Positions 1 to 5,435 of a DNA stretch of 5,435 nucleotides are shown here, piece after piece (the stretch's first letter is position 1; each line of letters opens with the position of its first letter). The position numbers and the translations under genes were made by a program. Source of the DNA: Candidatus Aminicenantota bacterium (lineage in GTDB: Bacteria > Acidobacteriota > Aminicenantia > UBA2199); NCBI GenBank assembly GCA_030620255.1, contig JAUXFB010000125.1, positions 1 to 5,435 on the forward strand, in the 5' to 3' direction. The notes beneath the pieces were generated by a model. That model saw nothing but the letters and a program-made list of their open reading frames with translations. It was not told the origin of the DNA and ran no database searches.

Positions 1-556
<556 letters not shown>

Positions 557-560
557 TTAT

Positions 561-566
561 CTCCTT
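561..566 (-). promoter_or_regulatory. Shine-Dalgarno site of the PFOR gene
   Basis: On the minus strand AAGGAG lies 7 bases before the ATG at 553. It is a near-consensus ribosome binding site and fixes the PFOR start. Confidence 0.85.
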
Positions 567-614
567 TATTTATTATCTTATAATTAGATGATTTATAAAC
601 ATTTTATAATAGAA

Positions 615-644
615 ATAATTAACATAAATCTCATTATGTGTCAA
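615..644 (-). promoter_or_regulatory. Candidate sigma-70-type promoter for PFOR
   Basis: The minus strand has a perfect TTGACA at 644-639. AATTAT, matching four of six bases of TATAAT, follows after an 18-base spacer at 620-615. Transcription would start near 608 and leave a leader of about 55 bases before the PFOR ATG. The -35 box is striking. The -10 assignment is uncertain because the surrounding DNA is almost all A and T and other registers are possible. The site lies inside the gap between the transporter operon and PFOR, implying that PFOR is expressed independently. Confidence 0.5.
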
Positions 645-651
645 GAAAAGA

Positions 652-667
652 GATATTTTAAAGAATC
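652..667. repeat. Imperfect 16-bp palindrome upstream of the PFOR -35 box
   Basis: The sequence GATATTTTAAAGAATC pairs with its own reverse complement at six of eight positions per half (GAT..TTT / AAA..ATC). Its edge lies 7 bases upstream of the candidate PFOR -35 element, a typical position for a regulator site. In DNA this rich in A and T it may be chance. It has no U-tract arrangement that would make it a terminator for the operon ending at 686. Confidence 0.2.
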
Positions 668-685
668 AATTTGAATTTGAAAAAG

Positions 686-1912
686 TTATTCGTATCTTAA
701 TGCTTCAATTGGATCCAGGTTTGCTGCTTTATAAGCAGGGTAGGTTCCAAAAGTTATTCCAATGAGAACACATAGGCTAACCCCGATTATTATCCAATCC
801 ATAGGTAAAGTAGGTTGTGCATTTAAAAATGAACCAGCCAGATTTCCTACGCTTACTCCAAGAACAATACCTATAAGCCCACCAAATTGGCATAATGTAA
901 TTGCTTCAATCAAAAACTGGAAAAGAATATTTCTTTTTTTAGCACCAATTGCTTTACGGATTCCGATTTCACGAGTTCTTTCTGTAACTGAAACCAACAT
1001 AATGTTCATAATTCCTATACCAGCTGCTAGAAGAGCGATAAATGCCACAATTATTGCACCCAATTCTATATATTGAGTTATATTACCAACTTGCATGATT
1101 AAAGATTCATTTGAAAATATATCAAAATCATTATCCTCGCCAGCAGGTACTTTTCTTATAGTGCGCATATAACCTATTGCAGTTTCAATAGTATCGTTAT
1201 AAGTTTGAGCACTATATGCCATTACAGTAATATTTACACTACGGCTATATTTTCCATATTTATTTTGAAATGTTGTTAATGGAATAGCAATAAAATTATC
1301 CCTGCTCTGTCCAAACGCCTGTCCCTGAGGTTCAAATACACCAATAATCTTTAATCTTAATCCATCTATTTTTATTTCCTGCCCGATTGGATAGATAAAT
1401 TTAAATATTTTTTTTGAAACATCAGCTCCAAGAATACAGACTCTTTTATATCTTAAAAGGTCATTATTATTGATACTCCTGCCATCCGTTACTATCCATT
1501 GATTGTTTGGGAGCGCTTCAGGAGTAACACCTGTTATTTGAACATTGGGATTTGTTGATTCATATTTTGATTTGATCATTTTCCCGAATTGCCATTGCTC
1601 TGCACCAACTGATTTTGCTTCAACCAACAACTTTTTTAATCTATAATAATCTTCGATTGTAATATTCTTCCTGTTCCTGATTTTATCACTAAGTCTACCA
1701 AACCTCATTGCAGGGAATTTTTGAATTTGAAATGTATTTTTCCCGAGAGCTGAAAGTCCTTCTTCAATTGAATTCTGCAGCATTGAAATAACTGTGCTTA
1801 TTGAAATAATAGAAAAAATTCCTATAACTATACCTAAAACCGTTAATAATGATCGCAGTTTATTCGCCTTTAAAGAACTTAAAGCTACTTTTACTGTTTC
1901 CCAGAATCTCAT
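686..1912 (-). CDS. MacB/FtsX-type ABC transporter permease A
   Basis: This is an inner-membrane permease subunit of a MacAB-like ABC transporter, 408 residues. The order of parts is the MacB type without the ATPase domain. A short amphipathic N-terminus is followed by a first membrane helix (about 22-44) and a periplasmic MacB core domain (about 45-283). Then come the FtsX domain helices at about 284-308, 337-357 and 371-393. Between helices 2 and 3 lies [16 protein letters not shown] (311-326), the most conserved FtsX/MacB motif; in MacB-type structures this cytoplasmic loop contacts the ATPase. The protein ends in DPIEALRYE, also typical. It is the last gene of the operon, and its ATG overlaps the stop codon of permease B by one base (TAATG), so translation is probably coupled. 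It is homologous to permease B but clearly diverged, so I infer a heterodimer. The substrate cannot be told from the sequence; LolCE-like lipoprotein release is less likely because a HlyD adaptor is present. Confidence 0.93.
   Translation of the reverse strand: MRFWETVKVALSSLKANKLRSLLTVLGIVIGIFSIISISTVISMLQNSIEEGLSALGKNTFQIQKFPAMRFGRLSDKIRNRKNITIEDYYRLKKLLVEAKSVGAEQWQFGKMIKSKYESTNPNVQITGVTPEALPNNQWIVTDGRSINNNDLLRYKRVCILGADVSKKIFKFIYPIGQEIKIDGLRLKIIGVFEPQGQAFGQSRDNFIAIPLTTFQNKYGKYSRSVNITVMAYSAQTYNDTIETAIGYMRTIRKVPAGEDNDFDIFSNESLIMQVGNITQYIELGAIIVAFIALLAAGIGIMNIMLVSVTERTREIGIRKAIGAKKRNILFQFLIEAITLCQFGGLIGIVLGVSVGNLAGSFLNAQPTLPMDWIIIGVSLCVLIGITFGTYPAYKAANLDPIEALRYE
935..983 (-). repeat. 49-bp near-identical tract, copy in permease A
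   Basis: These bases match 2155-2203 in permease B at 47 of 49 positions. They encode the [16 protein letters not shown] loop in both proteins, and both differences are silent. The flanking DNA of the two genes is much more diverged. Confidence 0.8.
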
Positions 1913-1924
1913 TATTCATACCTT
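1910..1924 (-). promoter_or_regulatory. Overlapping stop/start (TAATG) with an embedded Shine-Dalgarno site
   Basis: AAGG at 1924-1921 lies 8 bases before the permease A ATG (1912-1910). It is made by the Leu-Arg codons (TTA AGG) of the C-terminal LRYE of permease B, whose stop TAA shares one base with the ATG. This arrangement supports the chosen start of permease A and suggests translational coupling between the two permeases. Confidence 0.75.
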
Positions 1925-3156
1925 AATGCTTCAACAGGGTCCATTTTTGCTGCTGTATATGCAGGAGCAAAACCGGCTAATATACCAGTGATCAATGAAA
2001 TTATTATTGCAAGGATGACTGTATCAAATTGAATGCTTGTTGGTAAAAACTTATTAATTACCATACTTAATAAAACAGCAAGTATAAGGCCAATTAGTCC
2101 CCCAATTAGACAGATGGTTGAAGCTTCTGTGATAAATTGTGTTAAGATAGTGCGTTTTTTAGCACCAATTGCCTTACGGATTCCGATTTCTCGAGTTCTT
2201 TCTTTTACAGATACAAACATAATATTCATAATTCCAATAGCACCTACCAATAAAGATAAACCAGTTATAAGAAGCCCGGCAATCTTTATAACACCAACAA
2301 CATTATTATAATTTTGTGTTAAACCTTCCTGTTGGTTTATTGAAAAATCATTTTCTTCATCATACATTAACCCACGAATTCTACGCATTATATCTTCTGC
2401 TTCCTCTTTTGTTGCTTCAACCATTGATGTGTTTTGTGCCCTTATAATAATTGCAATACTTCTATGTGAAGCTCTTTCAAAATGTTTAAAAACAGCACCA
2501 ATTGGCATGTAAACCTGTTTGTCCGGGTTAAAATTACCTAATAGATTGCTGCCCTGTTTTTTAAGTATACCTACAACCTTAAATTTAATACCCCTTATTT
2601 TTATATATTTTTCTGAGGCATTATTAGACTTAAATAAATGATCAGCAACCTCTTTGCCTAAAACCACTACATTCCTTGAGCTTTTACTCTCAATTGCTGA
2701 AAAGAATCTACCTTCGTCAAAATCAAAATTTGTTGTTTTCAAATATTCATTTGTAGAACCAGTTATTAGAGTGCCTTCTACGTAATTATTGCCATACTCT
2801 ACTTTTTTTACAATCCATAATGTAGGCGCAACTGCAATAGGGAGTTGAGCCAGATGTTTGAATTTTTCATAGTCTGATAATTTCAAATTTTTCCTGTTTC
2901 GCATTTTCCAGAATTCTTCATCTGAAAACCATGCCCATTTGTCAATATATAGATTATCTGAACCTAAAGAGCTTATTCCTTCTTCAAAAGCAATATCTAT
3001 TCCCTTGATTGTTGTTGACATCAGTGCAACTGCACAAATTCCAATAACAACTCCTAAAGTGGTTAGAATAGCACGTGCTTTATTGGCTCTTATTGCTTTA
3101 AAAGCAATAATTAATCCCTCTTTAAACTCAAATAGGTAATTACTCATTTTTTTCAT
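1912..3156 (-). CDS. MacB/FtsX-type ABC transporter permease B
   Basis: This is the second inner-membrane permease of the MacAB-like system, 414 residues. It has the same plan as permease A. Membrane helix 1 is at about 29-52 ([15 protein letters not shown]), followed by a periplasmic MacB core domain to about residue 290. Helices follow at about 291-315, 345-365 and 378-400, with the cytoplasmic loop [16 protein letters not shown] at 319-334 and the ending DPVEALRYE. Shortly after the first helix both permeases carry an RNRKN motif (here [18 protein letters not shown]). The gene overlaps the end of the ATPase gene by 17 bp if it starts at 3156, or by 8 bp if it starts at the second ATG at 3147 (MSNYLFEF). 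Neither start has a strong Shine-Dalgarno site; a GAGAT stretch lies upstream of both. Reinitiation after the ATPase gene is likely. With permease A it should form the membrane part of the transporter, driven by the separate ATPase encoded just upstream. Confidence 0.93.
   Translation of the reverse strand: MKKMSNYLFEFKEGLIIAFKAIRANKARAILTTLGVVIGICAVALMSTTIKGIDIAFEEGISSLGSDNLYIDKWAWFSDEEFWKMRNRKNLKLSDYEKFKHLAQLPIAVAPTLWIVKKVEYGNNYVEGTLITGSTNEYLKTTNFDFDEGRFFSAIESKSSRNVVVLGKEVADHLFKSNNASEKYIKIRGIKFKVVGILKKQGSNLLGNFNPDKQVYMPIGAVFKHFERASHRSIAIIIRAQNTSMVEATKEEAEDIMRRIRGLMYDEENDFSINQQEGLTQNYNNVVGVIKIAGLLITGLSLLVGAIGIMNIMFVSVKERTREIGIRKAIGAKKRTILTQFITEASTICLIGGLIGLILAVLLSMVINKFLPTSIQFDTVILAIIISLITGILAGFAPAYTAAKMDPVEALRYE
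2155..2203 (-). repeat. 49-bp near-identical tract, copy in permease B
   Basis: This is the partner of 935-983, in the same orientation and 1,220 bases away, with 47 of 49 bases identical. It encodes residues 319-334 and a few bases beyond. Direct repeats of this kind can support recombination or gene conversion between the two permease genes. Confidence 0.8.
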
Positions 3157-3823
3157 CTATCTCTATTTTACCATCCAGCAGTCTAATAATACGTTTTGCG
3201 TGTTTAGCAATATATTCTTCATGAGTGACCAGGATAATGGTATTACCTTGTTTATGAATAGCATTGAACAATAACATTATATCTCCACCCGTCTTAGAAT
3301 CCAGGTTTCCTGTTGGTTCATCAGCTAAGATGATTGAAGGTGTTGTAACTAAAGCCCTTGCAATTGCAACTCTCTGTCTTTGGCCGCCGGAAAGCTCACT
3401 TGGTTTATGATGTAATCTATCTTCCAGACCAACACTTGTAAGAGTTTCTTTTGCTATTTCCTTTCTTTTTAATGAATGCATACCTGAGTAAATAAGAGGA
3501 AGTTCAACATTATGAAAAGCATTTGAACGTGGTAAAAGATTAAAGGTTTGAAAAACAAATCCTATTTCTCTGTTTCTTATCTCAGCTAGCTCATTATCGC
3601 TCATATCACTAACATTGATACCTTTAAAATCGTATTTTCCTGATGTAGGTGTGTCAAGACACCCTAAGATATTCATGAGTGTTGATTTACCAGATCCTGA
3701 AGGCCCCATAATAGCAACATACTCATTTTTATCAATTCTAAGAGAAATGCCATCTAAAGCCCGGACTTCTTCTGAACCAAGTTGATAGATTCTTGTTATA
3801 TTTTCTAAATTTATAATGTTCAT
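3140..3823 (-). CDS. ABC transporter ATP-binding subunit, LolD/MacB type
   Basis: This is the cytoplasmic ATPase that should power the two permeases, 227 residues, the usual length for stand-alone LolD-like subunits. Counting from the ATG at 3823, it has Walker [10 protein letters not shown] (40-48), the Q-loop glutamine 92 in [10 protein letters not shown], and the signature LSGGQRQR (144-151). Walker B is ILADEP (165-170) with catalytic Glu169, followed by TGNLDS (D-loop) and the switch His201 in VTHE. All key residues are intact, so it should be active. NLLPR...NVELPLIY is typical of the MacB/LolD subfamily. An in-frame TTG at 3838 would add five residues (MEKII). I prefer the ATG because GGA at 3836-3834 lies 10 bases before it, whereas the only AAGGA before the TTG is 13 bases away. 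The gene starts 20 bp after the adaptor stop and overlaps permease B, placing it firmly in the operon. Confidence 0.95.
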   Translation of the reverse strand: MNIINLENITRIYQLGSEEVRALDGISLRIDKNEYVAIMGPSGSGKSTLMNILGCLDTPTSGKYDFKGINVSDMSDNELAEIRNREIGFVFQTFNLLPRSNAFHNVELPLIYSGMHSLKRKEIAKETLTSVGLEDRLHHKPSELSGGQRQRVAIARALVTTPSIILADEPTGNLDSKTGGDIMLLFNAIHKQGNTIILVTHEEYIAKHAKRIIRLLDGKIEIDEKNE

Positions 3824-3843
3824 AATTATTTTTTCCAAAAAAA

Positions 3844-5130
3844 TTATTTTTCCTTTTTAAAAGGGTCTTTCTTTTTTTTTACAATGATTTTGGAATCATG
3901 TTTAAGTTCTTTTGAGATTGCCCTGTATGGACCTATTACAACTTTTTCTCCTTGCTTAATGCCCTTTCTGATCTCAAGATATGTATCATCACTTATTCCA
4001 ATTTTCACTTCCCTCATGTTTGCAACATTATTTTCAATAATAAAAACAACCTCTTTTGGTTTACTCTTTTTTTTCTTAACTCTTTTTGTTCCAAAATTTT
4101 CATCTTTTTTCTTATCTTCTTCTTGTTCCTGTTTTTCAGATCTTGCAGTAACGCTCTGAATTGGAACAGCAAGTACATTGTTTTTTGTCTCAGTTTCTAT
4201 ATCTGCATTGCATGACATGCCTGGTCTGATTTTGTTATCAAAATCTTCTAATGTTATCTTTACATCAAAATTAACCACCTCTTCTTGAGTTCCCAATCCT
4301 CTTGTTTTAGCACTATTTGCAATTTGAGCTACAACACCTGTAAATACTTTGTTATTAAAGGCATCCAGAGTGATTTTGGCTTTATCTCCAATAGAGACTA
4401 ATACTACATCATTTTCATCAACTTCAACCTCAGCTTCCATTTTTGACAGATCAGCAACTGTCATTATATCAGTTCCCTGTGTAAAACCACTTCCCAGAAC
4501 TCTTTCTCCCAGTTCAACATTAAGCTTGCTTATAGTACCATTCATTGGTGAATAAATTGTAGTTTTGTATAAACTTTCCATAGATTCTTTTAGAGTTGCT
4601 TTAGCCTGCTGAACAATTGCTTTTTGTGCATCCAATTGAGCTTTTGTTGAAGCTAGATTAGATTTGACATTATCCATTTCCTGTTTATTGAAGATCCCGC
4701 TTTTATAAAGTTTTTCTGTTCTTATGTAATCAGTTTTAACCAGATCCAGTTGAGCCATTTTCATCCTTAATGTAGCTTTAGCTGATTCTAAATTTGCTGT
4801 TGCTCTATCTTTCTGAGCAATATATGTATCTGGTTTTATCTTGATTAGAAGTTGGCCCTTTTTTACTGAGTCTCCTTCTTTTACAGGAAGTTCAACGATT
4901 TCTCCTGTAACCTCCGGTGTAATGATAACCTGATATTCAGGATTTATTTTACCTGTTGCTGATACAATCTGTGTAATATCCCGTTTTTCAACTGTCTCAG
5001 TCTGAACAGTTATAACTGGTTCTTTGTCTCCTTTAAAAATATTTGATAGGATTATCAAAAGAATAATAAAACCAATAATACTCAGTATTATAATTTTCTT
5101 TTTTGATTTCTTTCTTTTTGTTTTTTCCAT
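3844..5130 (-). CDS. HlyD/MacA-family periplasmic adaptor (membrane fusion protein)
   Basis: This protein would bridge the inner-membrane ABC transporter and an outer-membrane channel; 428 residues. A lysine-rich cytoplasmic N-terminus (2-12) precedes one membrane anchor (about 13-32), with no lipobox cysteine. The first half of the lipoyl domain follows (about 66-100, [19 protein letters not shown]), then an alpha-helical hairpin rich in Ala, Lys and Gln (about 102-187). The second lipoyl half is [20 protein letters not shown] (192-211). A beta-barrel domain follows (about 230-315, including [11 protein letters not shown]), then a membrane-proximal domain. The last is interrupted at 331-360 by a Lys/Glu-rich segment with KKKK and EQEEDKKK, and the protein ends in a basic tail. 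MacA and HlyD relatives are usually near 370-400 residues, so the insertion and tail account for the extra length. It is the first gene of the operon; ATG at 5130 is supported by GGAGTG upstream. No TolC-like partner gene is visible. Confidence 0.93.
   Translation of the reverse strand: MEKTKRKKSKKKIIILSIIGFIILLIILSNIFKGDKEPVITVQTETVEKRDITQIVSATGKINPEYQVIITPEVTGEIVELPVKEGDSVKKGQLLIKIKPDTYIAQKDRATANLESAKATLRMKMAQLDLVKTDYIRTEKLYKSGIFNKQEMDNVKSNLASTKAQLDAQKAIVQQAKATLKESMESLYKTTIYSPMNGTISKLNVELGERVLGSGFTQGTDIMTVADLSKMEAEVEVDENDVVLVSIGDKAKITLDAFNNKVFTGVVAQIANSAKTRGLGTQEEVVNFDVKITLEDFDNKIRPGMSCNADIETETKNNVLAVPIQSVTARSEKQEQEEDKKKDENFGTKRVKKKKSKPKEVVFIIENNVANMREVKIGISDDTYLEIRKGIKQGEKVVIGPYRAISKELKHDSKIIVKKKKDPFKKEK
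4051..4140 (-). other. Charged low-complexity insertion in the adaptor (residues 331-360)
   Basis: Between the strand [11 protein letters not shown] and the strand [10 protein letters not shown] the adaptor has about 30 residues made mostly of Lys, Glu, Asp and Gln, acidic first and then strongly basic (RVKKKKSK). It probably forms a disordered loop in the membrane-proximal domain. The reading frame is intact on both sides, so it is an insertion and not a frameshift. Confidence 0.75.
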
Positions 5131-5137
5131 TAAATTT

Positions 5138-5143
5138 CACTCC
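5138..5143 (-). promoter_or_regulatory. Shine-Dalgarno site of the adaptor gene
   Basis: On the minus strand GGAGTG lies 7 bases before the ATG at 5130 (9 bases from the end of GGAG). It is the ribosome binding site of the first gene in the operon. Confidence 0.75.
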
Positions 5144-5163
5144 ATTTTTAATTATTTTGTATT

Positions 5164-5169
5164 ACTATA
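5164..5169 (-). promoter_or_regulatory. Candidate -10 element for the transporter operon
   Basis: TATAGT on the minus strand matches five of six bases of TATAAT. Transcription would start near 5157, giving a leader of about 27 bases before the adaptor ATG. No recognisable -35 box sits 16-19 bases upstream; that position is occupied by the dyad at 5177-5199. The match alone is weak evidence in such AT-rich DNA. Confidence 0.35.
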
Positions 5170-5176
5170 TAAATAC

Positions 5177-5199
5177 GAAACACAATAAGGTTTTGTTTC
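5177..5199. repeat. Imperfect inverted repeat, possible operator
   Basis: GAAACA at 5177-5182 and TGTTTC at 5194-5199 are exact reverse complements separated by 11 bases. Pairing extends inward to eight of nine positions per arm. The 23-bp dyad overlaps where the -35 element of the operon promoter should be, a suitable place for a transcription factor. No regulator gene is visible in the window. It could also be chance. Confidence 0.35.
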
Positions 5200-5216
5200 T
5201 GTTTATGAAAAGAATA

Positions 5217-5245
5217 TTGAAGAATGTGTTATATTTTGTTATTAT
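5217..5245 (+). promoter_or_regulatory. Candidate promoter for the aminopeptidase-like gene
   Basis: TTGAAG (5217-5222) and TATTAT (5240-5245) are separated by exactly 17 bases, a good sigma-70-like layout. The start would be near 5252, only about 13 bases before the ATG, so the leader would consist of little more than the ribosome binding site. Confidence 0.45.
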
Positions 5246-5254
5246 TTGAATCCT

Positions 5255-5259
5255 GGAGG
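5255..5259 (+). promoter_or_regulatory. Shine-Dalgarno site of the plus-strand gene
   Basis: GGAGG lies 5 bases before the ATG at 5265. It is a strong site and the main support for a real gene starting here. Confidence 0.8.
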
Positions 5260-5264
5260 ATATT

Positions 5265-5435
5265 ATGAGAATTGAAAAAAAGAGTAAGTTTGATTTGAAG
5301 GGTATAAATGGAATTGTTATCCCTGTGTTTAAAAATAGAGGTTTTGAAAGAATTATTAAAAAATATCCTGAATATGAATTTTTCATTAAGGAACACAAAT
5401 TTAAAGGTAAAATTGGCGAAGAAATTGTATTTAAC
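5265..5435 (+). CDS. Probable M17 leucyl (cytosol) aminopeptidase, N-terminal fragment
   Basis: The first 57 codons of a gene run open to the window edge. The visible protein starts MRIEKKSKFDLKGINGIVIP and continues with VFKNRGFERIIKKYPEYEFF and a stretch containing FKGKIGEEIVF. The pattern of a strand like DALVVPVF, a helical stretch, and then F-x-GK-x-GE followed by hydrophobic residues is typical of the N-terminal domain of M17 aminopeptidases (PepA family). These are cytoplasmic di-metal enzymes of about 480-500 residues that release N-terminal amino acids from peptides. The metal-binding and catalytic residues lie in the C-terminal domain, outside the window, so the call rests on the short N-terminal domain only. 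The ATG is supported by GGAGG 5 bases upstream. The gene is divergent from the transporter operon and shares a 134-bp intergenic region with it. Confidence 0.6.
   Translation, partial: MRIEKKSKFDLKGINGIVIPVFKNRGFERIIKKYPEYEFFIKEHKFKGKIGEEIVFN

Noticed and set aside
762..1076. Plus-strand open frame of 104 codons
   Set aside because: It is antisense to the FtsX domain of permease A, has no family resemblance, and is explained by the codon composition of the real gene. The similar frame at 2033-2311 arises from the homologous part of permease B.
3824..3838. TTG start for the ATPase adding five residues
   Set aside because: The ATG at 3823 has better Shine-Dalgarno spacing and gives the usual N-terminus for this family, starting directly before the first beta strand.
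3868..3881. Long T run on the plus strand resembling a terminator tail
   Set aside because: It encodes the Lys-Lys-Lys-Lys of the adaptor C-terminus, on the opposite strand, and has no GC-rich stem before it.
3884..4215. Two overlapping plus-strand open frames rich in Phe, Leu and Ser
   Set aside because: They are the antisense of the lysine-rich end of the adaptor gene, where AAA codons become TTT.
5165..5398. Minus-strand open frame of 77 codons with a hydrophobic product
   Set aside because: It lies antisense to the well-supported start of the plus-strand gene and its GGAGG site, and crosses both candidate promoters. Its hydrophobicity is what AT-rich antisense DNA gives.

Overview
The window is AT-rich bacterial DNA. 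It carries a four-gene minus-strand operon for a MacAB-like tripartite ABC transporter, flanked by the 5' ends of two housekeeping genes: pyruvate:ferredoxin oxidoreductase on the minus strand and a probable M17 leucyl aminopeptidase on the plus strand. A HlyD/MacA-type adaptor implies a two-membrane (Gram-negative type) cell, and the PFOR points to anaerobic or fermentative pyruvate metabolism. Ribosome binding sites are mostly clear Shine-Dalgarno sequences (AAGGAG, GGAGTG, GGAGG). This would fit an anaerobic AT-rich diderm, but the phylum cannot be fixed from this sequence alone.

Layout from left to right: 1-553 (minus) is the N-terminal 184 codons of PFOR. 554-685 is intergenic and holds its Shine-Dalgarno site and a candidate promoter with a perfect TTGACA box. 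686-1912, 1912-3156, 3140-3823 and 3844-5130 (all minus) form the transporter operon, transcribed right to left as adaptor, ATPase, permease B, permease A. 5131-5264 is a divergent intergenic region with a candidate promoter in each direction and a dyad near the operon side. 5265-5435 (plus) is the start of the aminopeptidase-like gene.

How the operon works: the ATPase (LolD/MacB-type nucleotide-binding subunit) should power a transmembrane pair made of the two MacB/FtsX-type permeases. Each permease has one N-terminal membrane helix, a periplasmic domain of about 240 residues and three C-terminal helices. The adaptor, anchored by one N-terminal helix, would link this inner-membrane engine to an outer-membrane channel. 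In E. coli MacB the ATPase and permease are fused and homodimeric; here they are separate and the two permeases differ, so a heterodimer is inferred. No TolC-like channel is encoded in the window. The genes overlap by 1 bp and 10-17 bp or are separated by only about 20 bp, so they are tightly coupled.

I do not see a clearly undescribed system. Split MacAB-like operons of this kind are a known arrangement. The points most worth a second look are a nearly identical 49-bp tract shared by the two otherwise diverged permease genes, a lysine/glutamate-rich insertion in the adaptor, a Shine-Dalgarno site written into the last codons of permease B, and the dyad beside the operon promoter.
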